Assembly (NCBI RefSeq): GCF_014207185.1
Contig: NZ_JACHCP010000001.1
Span: forward strand, 289,512-353,511
Length of the DNA stretch: 64,000 nt
Direction of reading: 5' to 3'
From: Rhodanobacter sp. A1T4
Lineage (GTDB): Bacteria; Pseudomonadota; Gammaproteobacteria; Xanthomonadales; Rhodanobacteraceae
Under the pieces are notes generated by a model. It saw nothing but the letters and a program-made list of their open reading frames with translations, did not search any database and was not told the DNA's origin. The translations under genes were made by a program, and so were the position numbers. Positions 46,901 through 54,806 of the stretch are shown piece after piece (within the stretch, counting starts at the first letter, position 1; every line of letters starts with the position of its first letter).

Positions 46901-47630
46901 CAATGCGCTGAAATTCACCGAGCGCGGTAGTGTGACGTTGTGCGCCGAGCGTTCGGCGCAGGGTCTGGTTTTGAGCGTCAGCGATACCGGGCCAGGCATT
47001 CCCGAGGCCAGTCAGGCGCGCCTGTTCCAGCGCTTCGAGCAGGAAGAGGGGCCGCATCGCCGCGCCGGTAGCGGCCTGGGTCTGGCGATATGCCGCGAGC
47101 TGGTGGACATGATGGGCGGCAGCATCGAACTGGAATCGAGGATGGGTTACGGCAGCACATTCCGCGTGCGACTGCCGCTGTCCGAACCGGCTGCAGTGAC
47201 GCCGCCGCCCGCAACGGTCGGCACGGGGCATCGCAACTATCACCTGCTGCTGGTCGAAGACGACACGATCATTGCAGCGGTGATCTCCGGTCTCCTGGAG
47301 CAACAGGGGCACAGCATTTTTCACGTGGCCAATGGACTGGCGGCATTGGCCGAATTGGCGCACGCGAGCTTCGATGCGGCGCTGCTCGATCTGGATCTGC
47401 CGGGTGTGGACGGTTTCCAGATTGCCCGGTTGATCCGTCAGCGCGAACACGATGGTCAGCGCATGCCGATCATTGCGGTGACGGCGCGCTCGGGCAGCGA
47501 AGATGAGCTGCGCGCGCAGGCGGCAGGCATGGACGGATTTCTGCGCAAGCCGCTGAGCGGCGAGCAACTGGCTGAAGCGCTGGCCAAGGTCATCGCCTGT
47601 ACGGCGCAGGAAACCGACGAAATGCACTAA
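43929..47630 (+). CDS. Hybrid sensor histidine kinase with two-component regulator propeller
   Basis: 1233 residues. Signal peptide (about 1-27), then a large periplasmic beta-propeller of Reg_prop repeats (about 70-700; e.g. QDHHGLMWFGSAGGLMRYDG and DNKIWAGGISTGLIVYN). A Y_Y_Y domain (YRFKLSGFDTDWVD), one membrane helix (about 815-835), HisKA with His 875 in SHEIRTPM, and an HATPase domain follow. A C-terminal receiver has Asp 1154 in LLDLDLPGVDG. ATG 43929 is preferred for GGGGGA upstream; the frame is open to 43788 on the neighbour's start. Such sensors often detect glycans, but the ligand is unknown and no partner regulator is adjacent. Confidence 0.9.
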   Translation: MAASFLRKVVFAFILLMSVVNGRAEAESLTPVVTAPAAHMPAITWPISTLPALNAPMVRAPTPEPLATPQFRRYGVEDGVLRGQVYAVAQDHHGLMWFGSAGGLMRYDGVSFQTFRNAADDPRSLPANTTYALYVDSDNKIWAGGISTGLIVYNQQTERFQQWAHDDATPNSLADNEVWGITQTTDGELWVATGEGLDRMRKDGRGFDHLPLDVDGKHAASFGTTRALLAESDGRLWIGTESGLYLRDANGTLHRVPIDPAFHGDIGKVWRIEGGLSDASQREVRVAVEGGLLIIGTDGVARPFAQDSLSSLRVMSSTRDAHGWLWIATVNGMFLDEGDGRLQSITGQPLLPGGLPSNRIWQTMLDREGGLWITFEQSSVAYLPPAWDGFTRFTHIPDDPSSLTGIVASAVHLARDGLLWVGGNDGWIDKLDVSTGQVTHVVKDMHTQIIAMTEDLRGRLWIVSPGALHVFDHGKLTAIPPGDAPMGRPVQIAIGDDGTVYVGSWNEGVVAINPETFVITPVLHETSNATGSSDDTLTPQQLNFYSDHLWYANAGGLMRMDNATHRLAFVRGVPKESISIVAFDATGFWLSTASAIDHYRYDKGEATRDESIDVTHEPFVADMRDLQVDRLGRLWIFADPGLFRFNPQTRRFESFGPSQGLSNADFISTSNDKANDGTIFAVVSAGMMMFQPEQFTSQDNATPPPPLTLTSVSVRKGGDVYVMPLDGRTVSLGWRDRDLRVDARAASFINPKGNHYRFKLSGFDTDWVDVDSRGERDFAGLPAGTYTLNVQGAGESSSWSGLPIPLQITVQAPPWDRWWAWVSYALLTIIIAVLILRSWRRRLAQRHRMQMIEQQRQLAEAASAAKTQFLATLSHEIRTPMTGVMGMAELMLTTPLTPLQHDYTKAMQRSGGMLLKLLNDALDLARIEAGRLELEPVPFDPRQLVEDVTQLEQGLAHMKGIRFVLDVADDLPPRLIGDAVRIKQVLLNLANNALKFTERGSVTLCAERSAQGLVLSVSDTGPGIPEASQARLFQRFEQEEGPHRRAGSGLGLAICRELVDMMGGSIELESRMGYGSTFRVRLPLSEPAAVTPPPATVGTGHRNYHLLLVEDDTIIAAVISGLLEQQGHSIFHVANGLAALAELAHASFDAALLDLDLPGVDGFQIARLIRQREHDGQRMPIIAVTARSGSEDELRAQAAGMDGFLRKPLSGEQLAEALAKVIACTAQETDEMH

Positions 47631-47671
47631 GGGCCTGTTTACGGTCTCCGCGTAGCCCGCGCCAGAGCGGG

Positions 47672-48094
47672 CTACATGTCGAACTTTTGCAACTCGACGC
47701 CAAGCTGTTGATATTCACGCCAGCGCACGCGCGAGCCGTCGCGCTCGGCCGGATCGGCAGCGACCACTTCAAGCACGCGCTGATAGTGACCGGTGGGGCA
47801 GCTGTCGCGAAGGTTGATCAGCAACGGGCGATCGGCCGTCTCGATGCCAGGTGGCACAATCAGCACGGCAGTATCCGCATCGTCGTCATCACCTGCCAGT
47901 TGATGCGGAATCCATACATCCTCGTCAAACGCCCACAGCAATTCGTCGATAGCTTCGGCCTGTTCGAAATCGCGCGTGAGAATCAGCGTCGGTTGCTGCG
48001 CCGCGAAGGCTTTCTTGGTCAACTCGCAGACAAGCAGCAGCGGCTGCTCGCGAAAGCGCGGCTTGTCGATCAGGTAGAAGTCGGCGCGAGGCAT
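47672..48094 (-). CDS. holC: DNA polymerase III subunit chi
   Basis: 140 residues matching HolC: start MPRADFYLIDKPRF, then LLVCELTKKAFAAQQPTLILTRDFEQAEAIDELLWAFDEDVWIPHQL. Chi links the clamp loader to single-strand binding protein at the replication fork. It lies 19 nt downstream of pepA, as in many gammaproteobacteria. Confidence 0.93.
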   Translation of the reverse strand: MPRADFYLIDKPRFREQPLLLVCELTKKAFAAQQPTLILTRDFEQAEAIDELLWAFDEDVWIPHQLAGDDDDADTAVLIVPPGIETADRPLLINLRDSCPTGHYQRVLEVVAADPAERDGSRVRWREYQQLGVELQKFDM

Positions 48095-48113
48095 GGCGTG
48101 TCGACTCCGACAA

Positions 48114-49604
48114 TCAGCCCGCGCGATCCATCAGCCACTGCGTCAGCAATGCCACCGGGCGACCGGTAGCCAGACCCTTGCGACCTTCGTCCCATGCGGT
48201 GCCGGCAATATCCAGATGCGCCCAGCGCTGGCCTTCGGTGAAGCGTGAGAGGAAGCACCCTGCGGTAATCGCGCCGGCACTCTTGCCGCCGATGTTGGCG
48301 ATGTCGGCAAAGCCGGAATCGAGTTGGATCTGGTAGTCGTCCCACAGCGGCAGCCGCCAGGCACGGTCGAGCGTTACTTCGCCCGCGGCCAGCAACTCGG
48401 CAGCGAGGTCATCGTGCTTGCTCATCAGGCCGGTGGCATGCTTGCCGAGCGCGATCACGCAGGCACCGGTGAGTGTGGCGGCATCGATGATGGTATGCGG
48501 CTGGAACGTCTGCGCGGTATAAGTCAGCGCGTCGCAGAGAATCAGGCGACCTTCGGCATCGGTGTTCAACACTTCGATGGTCAGGCCCGAGAGGCTGGTG
48601 ATCACGTCGCTGGGGCGATAGCTGTCGCCGTCGGGCATGTTTTCCACCGCTGGCACGACGCAGACCAGGTTGACCTTGAGCTCCATCTTCACAGCCGCGA
48701 TAAACGCGCCGAGCACCGCCGCCGCGCCGCCCATGTCGAACTTCATTTCTTCCATGCCCGGGCCGGGCTTGAGGCTGATGCCGCCGGTGTCGAACGTGAC
48801 GCCTTTGCCGACAAAGGCGTATGGCTTGTCGCCTTCGACGCCGTTCTTGTACTCCAGCACGACGAGCTTGGGCTTGTTGACCGAGCCACGCGCCACGGCC
48901 AGCAGCGAACCGAAGCCGAGTTTTTCCATCTCGACATGGTCAAGCACGTTGCAGCTGACCTTGCTGTCCTGGCCGTCGGCAAAGGTCTGGGCCTGAGTGG
49001 CGATGTATGCCGGGTTGCAGATGTTCGGCGGCAGGTTGGCCAGCTCGCGGGTGAACTCGATACCGGCCGCGAGCGCGCAAGCCTGATCCAGCCCGGCCTG
49101 GGCGTCGGCGTTGCCGGCAAAGCTGACGCTGGCGAGCACGGGCTGTTTGCTCTTGTCGCGCGGCTTGAACGTCGCGGTGTAGCGATACGCCGCATGGTCA
49201 GTCGTCAACACGGCAATACGCACGCGCCAGGCGATGTCGCGGCCGGGTACGTCGACTTCGGTCAGGAACGACACCGCATCTGCCACCGGCAGCTTGCCCA
49301 ATGCACGCGCCGCTTCGATGCTTACCTTCTGATAACGCGCCGCGTCGAATGTTTTCTGCGAGCCAAGGCCGACCACCAGTACGCGCTTGGCGGCCACGCC
49401 GTTCGGTGCGAACAGTACGGTGGTAGTGCCGGCCTTGCCGCTGATGTCGCCACTTTCCACTTGGCGCTTGATCACGCCGTCCGCGGCGCTGTCGATGCGG
49501 GCAGCGGCGCTGGTCAGCATGCCGTGTTCGTACACCCCAACCAGCACGCAGGCGGTATCGGCGGTTTCCGGGGCGGTGGCGCCGAGGCTGAACTGAAGTG
49601 TCAT
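48114..49604 (-). CDS. pepA: Leucyl aminopeptidase (cytosol aminopeptidase)
   Basis: 496 residues, M17 family. The C-terminal catalytic domain has [18 protein letters not shown] (metal-binding Asp and the catalytic lysine region) and the signature [14 protein letters not shown] with the metal-binding Asp and Glu. It removes N-terminal amino acids from peptides; in E. coli PepA also binds DNA in Xer recombination, notable as xerD is in this window. It is divergent from lptF, 98 nt apart. Confidence 0.96.
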   Translation of the reverse strand: MTLQFSLGATAPETADTACVLVGVYEHGMLTSAAARIDSAADGVIKRQVESGDISGKAGTTTVLFAPNGVAAKRVLVVGLGSQKTFDAARYQKVSIEAARALGKLPVADAVSFLTEVDVPGRDIAWRVRIAVLTTDHAAYRYTATFKPRDKSKQPVLASVSFAGNADAQAGLDQACALAAGIEFTRELANLPPNICNPAYIATQAQTFADGQDSKVSCNVLDHVEMEKLGFGSLLAVARGSVNKPKLVVLEYKNGVEGDKPYAFVGKGVTFDTGGISLKPGPGMEEMKFDMGGAAAVLGAFIAAVKMELKVNLVCVVPAVENMPDGDSYRPSDVITSLSGLTIEVLNTDAEGRLILCDALTYTAQTFQPHTIIDAATLTGACVIALGKHATGLMSKHDDLAAELLAAGEVTLDRAWRLPLWDDYQIQLDSGFADIANIGGKSAGAITAGCFLSRFTEGQRWAHLDIAGTAWDEGRKGLATGRPVALLTQWLMDRAG

Positions 49605-49702
49605 CGGGTATTTCCTGTACGGGCGCGACAGCGGTCGAACCGGCTAGACTTAAGGTTTGCCGACCGGACCGGTCGCGGCGAAGGATCACTTAAGTTTATC
49701 TC

Positions 49703-50812
49703 ATGCTGAGCATTCTCGACCGCTATTTCCTGCGCGAGCTGGCGCAAACCGTTGCCGCCACTGTCGTGGTGCTGTTGGTTGTGGTGGCCGGCAGCGCGTT
49801 TGCCAAGGTGCTGCAGCAGGTGGCCAACGGCAGTTTTCCGGCCAGCGTGATGTTTCAGGTGCTGGGTCTGCAAACGCTCGACGGACTAACCAACATGATG
49901 CCGTTGGCCAGCTTTCTCGGGGTGCTGATGGGGCTAGGCCGGATGTATCGCGAGAGCGAAATGCACGTGCTCTCATCCTCTGGTATGGGCCCCGGTGGTT
50001 TGCTCAAGCCTGTGCTGCTCATGGGCGTGGTGCTGGTAGCAATCACCGCCATCGTATCGCTGTGGGTCGGGCCGTGGGCGGTGAGCACGAGTGACAACAT
50101 GGTCGCGGTGGCCAACCGTTCGGTGATTGCCGCCGGTCTCGATGCAGGGCGTTTTACCGATCTGCCGGGCAAGGGCGGCATCATCTTTGTCGACACGCTC
50201 AGCCGTGATGGGAGCAAGCTCGGCCATGCTTTCGTGGAGACCCAGCGCGATACCAAGGATGGCCCGCCGCATGTGAAAGTCGTGAGCGCGGATCATGGCG
50301 AGCTCTACCAGGAAAGTGACGCCTCCGATCGCTTCATCACTTTCCGCACCGGCTGGCAGTACGACATTCCGCTGGGCGCCGATAACTGGCGCAAGATGCA
50401 GTACGTGCGCAACGATTCATCGCTGTCCAGCGTGCAGTCGGATGACGATGACACTGATCCAAGCCATTCTATGGATACACTTTCCCTGATCCGATCCAGG
50501 GATCCCGACGCGCACGCGGAGCTGGCATGGCGTATCAATTCGCCGCCCCTGACACTGGTGCTCTTGCTGCTGGCGTTACCGCTGTCGCGTCAGAGTCCGC
50601 GCGAGCCTCGTTATGGCCGCCTGTTTCTGGCGATCGTCACTTTTTATCTTTATTACGTCGTACTCGCACTATGTCGCGCCCAGATTGCCAAAGGGCACTG
50701 GCACAGCGAGGCGCCCATGTGGGCGCTGCATATCTTGGTGATCGGTATAGCTGGGTGGCTTATGTGGAAGCAGTACGCGCCTCGCAAGGCGCGCGTGAGC
50801 GCACCCGCATGA
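49703..50812 (+). CDS. lptF: LPS export ABC transporter permease LptF
   Basis: 369 residues, YjgP/YjgQ family: starts MLSILDRYFLRELAQTVAATVVVLL, three helices, a periplasmic beta-jellyroll domain, then three helices at the C-terminus. With LptG and LptB it extracts lipopolysaccharide from the inner membrane. It is divergent from pepA and 10 nt before lptG. Confidence 0.95.
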   Translation: MLSILDRYFLRELAQTVAATVVVLLVVVAGSAFAKVLQQVANGSFPASVMFQVLGLQTLDGLTNMMPLASFLGVLMGLGRMYRESEMHVLSSSGMGPGGLLKPVLLMGVVLVAITAIVSLWVGPWAVSTSDNMVAVANRSVIAAGLDAGRFTDLPGKGGIIFVDTLSRDGSKLGHAFVETQRDTKDGPPHVKVVSADHGELYQESDASDRFITFRTGWQYDIPLGADNWRKMQYVRNDSSLSSVQSDDDDTDPSHSMDTLSLIRSRDPDAHAELAWRINSPPLTLVLLLLALPLSRQSPREPRYGRLFLAIVTFYLYYVVLALCRAQIAKGHWHSEAPMWALHILVIGIAGWLMWKQYAPRKARVSAPA

Positions 50813-50822
50813 GTGACATGGC

Positions 50823-51920
50823 ATGAACGTGTTCACTTTAAAACGCGTCGATCGGCTGGTGATGCTCAGTGTCATTGGTTCGGTGCTGATGGTCTGGCTG
50901 GTGCTGACCGGCTTTGATGCCGTGACCCAGTTTCTGCGGCAGCTTGGCAGCGTGGGCAAGAACGGTTACACACTGAACAACGCCATCGTTTATGTGTTGG
51001 TGACATTTCCGCGTCGGCTTTACGAAATGTTCCCCAACGCTGCGCTGATCGGTGGCCTGCTGGGTCTCGGCGGGCTGGCCTCTACCGGCGAGCTGACCGC
51101 GCTGCGCGCTGCCGGTATGTCGCGCCTGCGTATTGCCGTGTCGGCAGTTGGCGTGGTGACCGTACTGATCGTTGGCGTCGTAATCATGGGCGAAACAGTC
51201 GGCCCGTGGGGCGACCAGAAAGCGCAGGTGATGCAGCTACGCATGAAGAACAACAATGTCGGCGCCACCAGCAGTGGTACCTGGGCGCGCGACGGCAGCA
51301 ACTTCATCAACGCACGCGGCACCATGCTGACCCATCGCGGCGGCATAGACAGCGTGGAGCTGGCGGACGTGCGCATCTTTACCATGACGCCCGATGGTCA
51401 GTTGACCCGTTTCGAATGGGCCAAGTCGGCGCAGCACAACGGCAAGCAGTGGATCCTGAAAGACGTGCGCGACAGCACGCTGGACGCGACCGGCGTGCAC
51501 ACCACCACGCTGGCCAGCCAGCCATGGGTTTCGGGTCTCAACCCGCAGGTGCTGGCGCAGTCGATCATCCTGCCGCAATACCTTTCGATGCGCGATCTGC
51601 AGCGGAATATCCGCTATCGCGCCGCCAATGGCGAAACACCCGGCGTCTACGCGGTGGCTTTCTGGGGGCGGGCGTTGTATCCGCTCAGCGTATTGGTGCT
51701 GGTGCTATGCGCAATGCCGTTTGCTTTCGGCGCGTTGCGTTCCGGCGGCCTGGGCAAGCGCATGTTTATCGGCATGCTGCTGGCAATCGGCTGGTATTTT
51801 CTGCAGAAGGCAATGGTCAACTTCGGTACGGTTTACGGTATGCCGCCGCTGCTCGCCAACCTGCTGCCGATCGTGATACTGGCGGTAGCTGGCTGGCTGT
51901 ATTTCCGCCGCAGCGGCTGA
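50823..51920 (+). CDS. lptG: LPS export ABC transporter permease LptG
   Basis: 365 residues, partner of LptF with the same topology (three helices, jellyroll, three helices). Recognisable parts are the RRLYEMFPNAALIGGLLGLGGLASTGELTALRAAGMS coupling region and the C-terminal GLGKRMFIGMLLAIGWYFLQKAM. It forms an operon with lptF. Confidence 0.95.
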   Translation: MNVFTLKRVDRLVMLSVIGSVLMVWLVLTGFDAVTQFLRQLGSVGKNGYTLNNAIVYVLVTFPRRLYEMFPNAALIGGLLGLGGLASTGELTALRAAGMSRLRIAVSAVGVVTVLIVGVVIMGETVGPWGDQKAQVMQLRMKNNNVGATSSGTWARDGSNFINARGTMLTHRGGIDSVELADVRIFTMTPDGQLTRFEWAKSAQHNGKQWILKDVRDSTLDATGVHTTTLASQPWVSGLNPQVLAQSIILPQYLSMRDLQRNIRYRAANGETPGVYAVAFWGRALYPLSVLVLVLCAMPFAFGALRSGGLGKRMFIGMLLAIGWYFLQKAMVNFGTVYGMPPLLANLLPIVILAVAGWLYFRRSG

Positions 51921-51991
51921 TCCTGGCAACAGCCTGCCATCGGTCCGCCGGCGATATCTTCCCAATCCAATTCAACCAGTGAGACGCCGCC

Positions 51992-53011
51992 ATGCGAGTT
52001 GTCGATTTACGCAGCGATACGGTCACGCAGCCCACGCAGGCCATGCGTGAAACGATGCTACTGGCCGACGTTGGCGACGATGTCTACGGCGAAGACCCGA
52101 CGGTCAACTTACTGCAGCAGCGTCTCGCCGACGACCTCGGTTTCGAGGCTGGGCTGTTCGTGCCGACCGGCACGCAGTCGAACCTGCTGGCGTTGATGGC
52201 GCACTGCGAGCGCGGCGACGAGTATCTGGTCGGTGCCGATGCACATACCTTTCGCTGGGAAGGTGGTGGTGCTGCCGTGCTCGGTTCCATCCAGCCACAG
52301 CCGATTCCGCAGGATGCCGACGGCACGTTGCCGCTGGACAAGGTCGCCGCAGCGATCAAGCCGGTCGACCCGCATTTCGCACGCACCAAAGTGCTGGCGC
52401 TGGAGAACACCTGGTGGGGACGGGTGTTGCCACTGGATTATCTAAAGGCCGCGCACGACTTCAGCCGTGAGCGTGGACTTGGTCTGCATCTCGATGGTGC
52501 GCGTCTGTTCAACGCCGCCGTGGCCTGTGATGTGCCGGCGCGCGAAATCGCCCGGCATTTCGACAGCGTGTCGGTATGTCTGTCGAAGGGCCTGGGTGCG
52601 CCGGTTGGCTCTGTACTGGTCGGTTCGCATGCGTTGATCGACAAGGCGCGGCGCTGGCGCAAGGTTACCGGCGGCGGCTGGCGTCAGGCCGGCCTGCTCG
52701 CTGCGGCAGGTATCTATGCGCTCGATCATCACGTGGCGCGTCTGGCCGATGATCATCGGCGCGCGGCTTATCTGGCTGGCTGTCTTCGCGAGATCGCTGG
52801 CGTCAACCTGCTGGGGCAATTTACCAATATGGTTTATGTTGACGTGCCCGCCGGTCGGTTGAAGGATTTGGACGTCCATATGCGGGCGGCGGGGGTTCGT
52901 ATCAGTATTGGGTATTTGCCGACGTTGCGGTTGGTTACTCATCTGGATGTGGATGATGAGGGGGTTGAGAGGGTGGTGGAAGCGTTCCGCTCATTCTTCG
53001 CACGTGGCTGA
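51992..53011 (+). CDS. ltaE: Low-specificity L-threonine aldolase
   Basis: 339 residues, PLP fold type I. Starts VDLRSDTVTQPTQAMRETM. HLDGARLFNAAV holds the cofactor-binding Asp, and VSVCLSKGLGAPVGSVLVG the PLP lysine. It cleaves threonine or allo-threonine to glycine and acetaldehyde. Complete; it is the last core gene before the repeat-bounded cassette array. Confidence 0.95.
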   Translation: MRVVDLRSDTVTQPTQAMRETMLLADVGDDVYGEDPTVNLLQQRLADDLGFEAGLFVPTGTQSNLLALMAHCERGDEYLVGADAHTFRWEGGGAAVLGSIQPQPIPQDADGTLPLDKVAAAIKPVDPHFARTKVLALENTWWGRVLPLDYLKAAHDFSRERGLGLHLDGARLFNAAVACDVPAREIARHFDSVSVCLSKGLGAPVGSVLVGSHALIDKARRWRKVTGGGWRQAGLLAAAGIYALDHHVARLADDHRRAAYLAGCLREIAGVNLLGQFTNMVYVDVPAGRLKDLDVHMRAAGVRISIGYLPTLRLVTHLDVDDEGVERVVEAFRSFFARG

Positions 53012-53068
53012 TATAGTCGGATTTGGCGACAACCGATCGTCCGTGTGATCTGGCTCGCCTGCCGCGGG

Positions 53069-53298
53069 CTTTCGTCCGCCACCGGCGGCCGAGTCACTTT
53101 TCTCTTGCGTGGCCAAGAGAAAAGTAACCAAAAGAGAAGGCCACCCCGCTTGGCGCTTGCCGGGCGTCCCTGCCCGGCAAGTCCGTGAGGTGCGGCCGGG
53201 CTTTTCGACGGCGCATCCCTGCACCGGCGAAAAGTGATCGGCTTCCTGCCGATCACCCTGCGGGCCTGTCGACCCCACCTCACCGCCGCACAGGGGCC
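53069..53298 (+). repeat. Left copy of a ~225-bp inverted repeat
   Basis: The block reads CTTTCGTCC...GAGTCACTTTTCTC..GCGTGGCC..AGAGAAAAGTAACC, then GGCCACCCC, CTTGGCGCTTG, GCCGGGCTTTTCGAC and CACCGCCGCACAGGGG. The same segments, in inverse orientation and the same order, occur at 54395-54617. It is itself rich in small palindromes (ACTTTTCTC/GAGAAAAGT, GATCGGC/GCCGATC). It resembles an intergenic repeat family I know from Xanthomonadaceae genomes; function unknown. Confidence 0.8.
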
Positions 53299-53453
53299 CC
53301 GTTTAAGAGCAACGCGCATCCTGCGCGCTTGCGAGTATCTCTTGTATGCAACGACCTGATCGCCCGATCTAATGCGTCGTAGAAAGCCCTCATCTCGCGG
53401 AATTTCTACTCGATTGACGCAAGGCACGGCGAGTCCGAACATCCATTGCATAT

Positions 53454-53484
53454 GCCTCAATCCGAGGTCTATCAGGCGTTAGGC
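53454..53484 (+). other. Integron attachment half-site at the start of the cassette array
   Basis: The end AGGCGTTAGGC (53474-53484) is a typical R' core (GTTAGGC) of an attC or attI site, preceded by a short hairpin GCCTC-AATCC-GAGGT. A full partner arm is missing, so this is either a truncated attC or the insertion point of the first cassette. Confidence 0.45.
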
Positions 53485-53510
53485 CGCACACTGTCTTGCA
53501 AGGAGCGGAT

Positions 53511-53767
53511 ATGAGCAATGAACCCGGTACAAAGTCGGTCAACAGGGAAAAGGAGACCGGTAAGGCACGCGCCATCGTCGGAACATCGGTGACTCTCCTA
53601 GTTTTTCCGTAATTGCTTGGTTTCTTTTCGCTGGACGTATTTCCTATGCTGCGGCCGAGTGTTCCAAAGGCGCCAAGCAGTGTGCTGTTGGCGTCGCTGT
53701 TGCGCTGGGTATTGTTGATGTGTACGACAAGAAGGGTCACTGTACCGGTGTCGGATGCAACTTCTAA
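53511..53767 (+). pseudogene. Cassette 1: small membrane protein gene with a frameshift
   Basis: ATG 53511 has AAGGAG 7 nt upstream. The first frame (33 codons) stops at 53612 just after a run of five T. Restoring one T would join it to the next open frame, which ends at TAA 53765. The joined product would be about 85 residues with one membrane helix (around VIAWFLFAG) and a Cys-rich tail (CSKGAKQC...CTGVGC). It may be a true one-base loss or a homopolymer sequencing error. The function is unknown. It lies between two integron recombination sites. Confidence 0.5.
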
Positions 53768-53804
53768 TCTTTCAAAGAGCCCGAACTCGCGGGGCCCAAG
53801 TGCG

Positions 53805-53859
53805 GCCTAACCATTCATTAAAGCGGACGGCTCTGCTGCCGCTTAATTCCAGCGTTAGC
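53805..53859 (+). repeat. attC recombination site 1
   Basis: GCCTAAC (R'') at 53805-53811 pairs with GCGTTAGC (R') at 53852-53859. Between them AAGCGGACGG and CCGCTT form the L''/L' arms, with extrahelical bases and a small TCT loop region. Length (55 bp), core sequences and arm symmetry are those of an integron cassette attC site. Confidence 0.85.
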
Positions 53860-53863
53860 ATTC

Positions 53864-54268
53864 ATGCCCATAGCCGAAATAATTGCAGCTCAGAGAGTCG
53901 TTGCGTCGGTAAGGAGCGCCTTCCCACGCGAGGCGCGCTTGATTGAGGCGGGTCTTCGAGATGGCTGTTATGACGTCGAAGAATCGCCTCATATCTGGCT
54001 GGAGCGCTTCTCTCAGCTCACTACAAATGCAATCAAAGAAGGCCAACAGTCCAAGGCCTCCGAACATTTCAAACTGCTATCTGCCTTGCTGGCTGATGCA
54101 GACGAACCAACTACTCGTTGCATCGACACTGCATACGTTGAGTCGCTTTTGTGGGACATAAAAGACAATAAGGCCAAGAGCGATGGTTGGCAGCTCATTC
54201 CATGCAACCTCCGGTCGCTCTACATTGCCATGTGGGGAGAGCGGTCCTTCATGCATAGCACGAGGTGA
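53864..54268 (+). CDS. Cassette 2: hypothetical protein
   Basis: 134 residues beginning MPIAEIIAAQRVVASVRSAF, with no membrane segment or signal peptide and no family I recognise. It is mostly helical, with tryptophans spread over the second half (SPHIWLERF, SLLWDIKD, YIAMWGERSF). It fills the space between two attC sites in the usual cassette direction. The start is 5 nt after attC 1, so it has no promoter or leader of its own. Its lower GC and different codon use suggest acquisition. Confidence 0.65.
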   Translation: MPIAEIIAAQRVVASVRSAFPREARLIEAGLRDGCYDVEESPHIWLERFSQLTTNAIKEGQQSKASEHFKLLSALLADADEPTTRCIDTAYVESLLWDIKDNKAKSDGWQLIPCNLRSLYIAMWGERSFMHSTR

Positions 54269-54271
54269 GGG

Positions 54272-54356
54272 CTCACTATGCCCTCAAGCGGACGCCGGAC
54301 TGGATGTTAGGTGCTCCTGACGTGGCGGCCGGTGCCGCTTAGTTTAGGCGTTATAC
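54272..54356 (+). repeat. attC recombination site 2, followed by a half-site
   Basis: TATGCCCTCAAGCGGACGCCGG (from 54278) and CCGGTGCCGCTTAGTTTAGGCGTTATAC (to 54356) form the two halves: AAGCGG/CCGCTT and GCCGG/CCGGT pair, and GTTATAC is the R' core. The 5' core is degenerate. GGCCTAAC (54358-54364) directly after it is the R'' start of another attC whose remainder is cut off by the right inverted repeat. Confidence 0.65.
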
Positions 54357-54394
54357 GGCCTAACGAAATTGCGGGAAGCTGCTTTGCTTTTCCA

Positions 54395-54617
54395 AACCCC
54401 TGTGCGGCGGTGAGGCGTGGTCGATAGGCCCGCAGGGGAATCGACAGGGATGTCGATTCCTTTTCGTCAGGACAGGAGTCCTGTCGAAAAGCCCGGCCAC
54501 GGCTCACGGACTTGGCGGGCGCAGCCCGCCAAGCGCCAAGTGGGGTGGCCTCTCTTTTGGTTACTTTTCTCTGGCCACGCAGAGAAAAGTGACTCGCCCT
54601 CCGAAGGAGGACGAAAG
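54395..54617 (-). repeat. Right copy of the ~225-bp inverted repeat
   Basis: Inverse copy of 53069-53298. From right to left it contains CTTTCGTCC, GAGTCACTTTTCTC, GCGTGGCC, AGAAAAGTAACCAAAAGAGA, GGCCACCCC, CTTGGCGCTTG, GGCCGGGCTTTTCGAC and CACCGCCGCACAGGGG. The parts between these segments differ, often by compensating changes within small hairpins. Together the two copies enclose the attC cassette array. Confidence 0.8.
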
Positions 54618-54685
54618 CTCTAAAGTCTTTTTGGCTTTACCCATTGAGCCGTTGAGCGAGAAGGCAAAAATCGTTACTAGTGCGG

Positions 54686-54722
54686 AGTCCTTCGAATCCG
54701 CTTCGCTACGTTCAGGGTGAAC
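54686..54722. repeat. Short dispersed repeat (CACCCTGAACGTAGCGAAG type)
   Basis: The stretch AGTCCTTCGAATCCGCTTCGCTACGTTCAGGGTGAAC belongs to a repeat type I recognise from many proteobacterial genomes; its shadow translation reads HPERSEADSKDS. The surrounding 54618-54806 holds no supported gene and leads to the PHB depolymerase stop. Confidence 0.5.
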
Positions 54723-54806
54723 GAAGTTGCGAGATGTGCGGCATGCGTTTATTCCCGGCGGTAACTTGGCGTGCATCGTGCCAAGCCATATCGCAGGTGC
54801 GCCAAA

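Noticed and set aside
53390..53740. Reverse-strand frame of 116 codons over cassette 1
   Set aside because: It opposes the ribosome-binding site and cassette direction, crosses the attachment half-site, and shows no domain.
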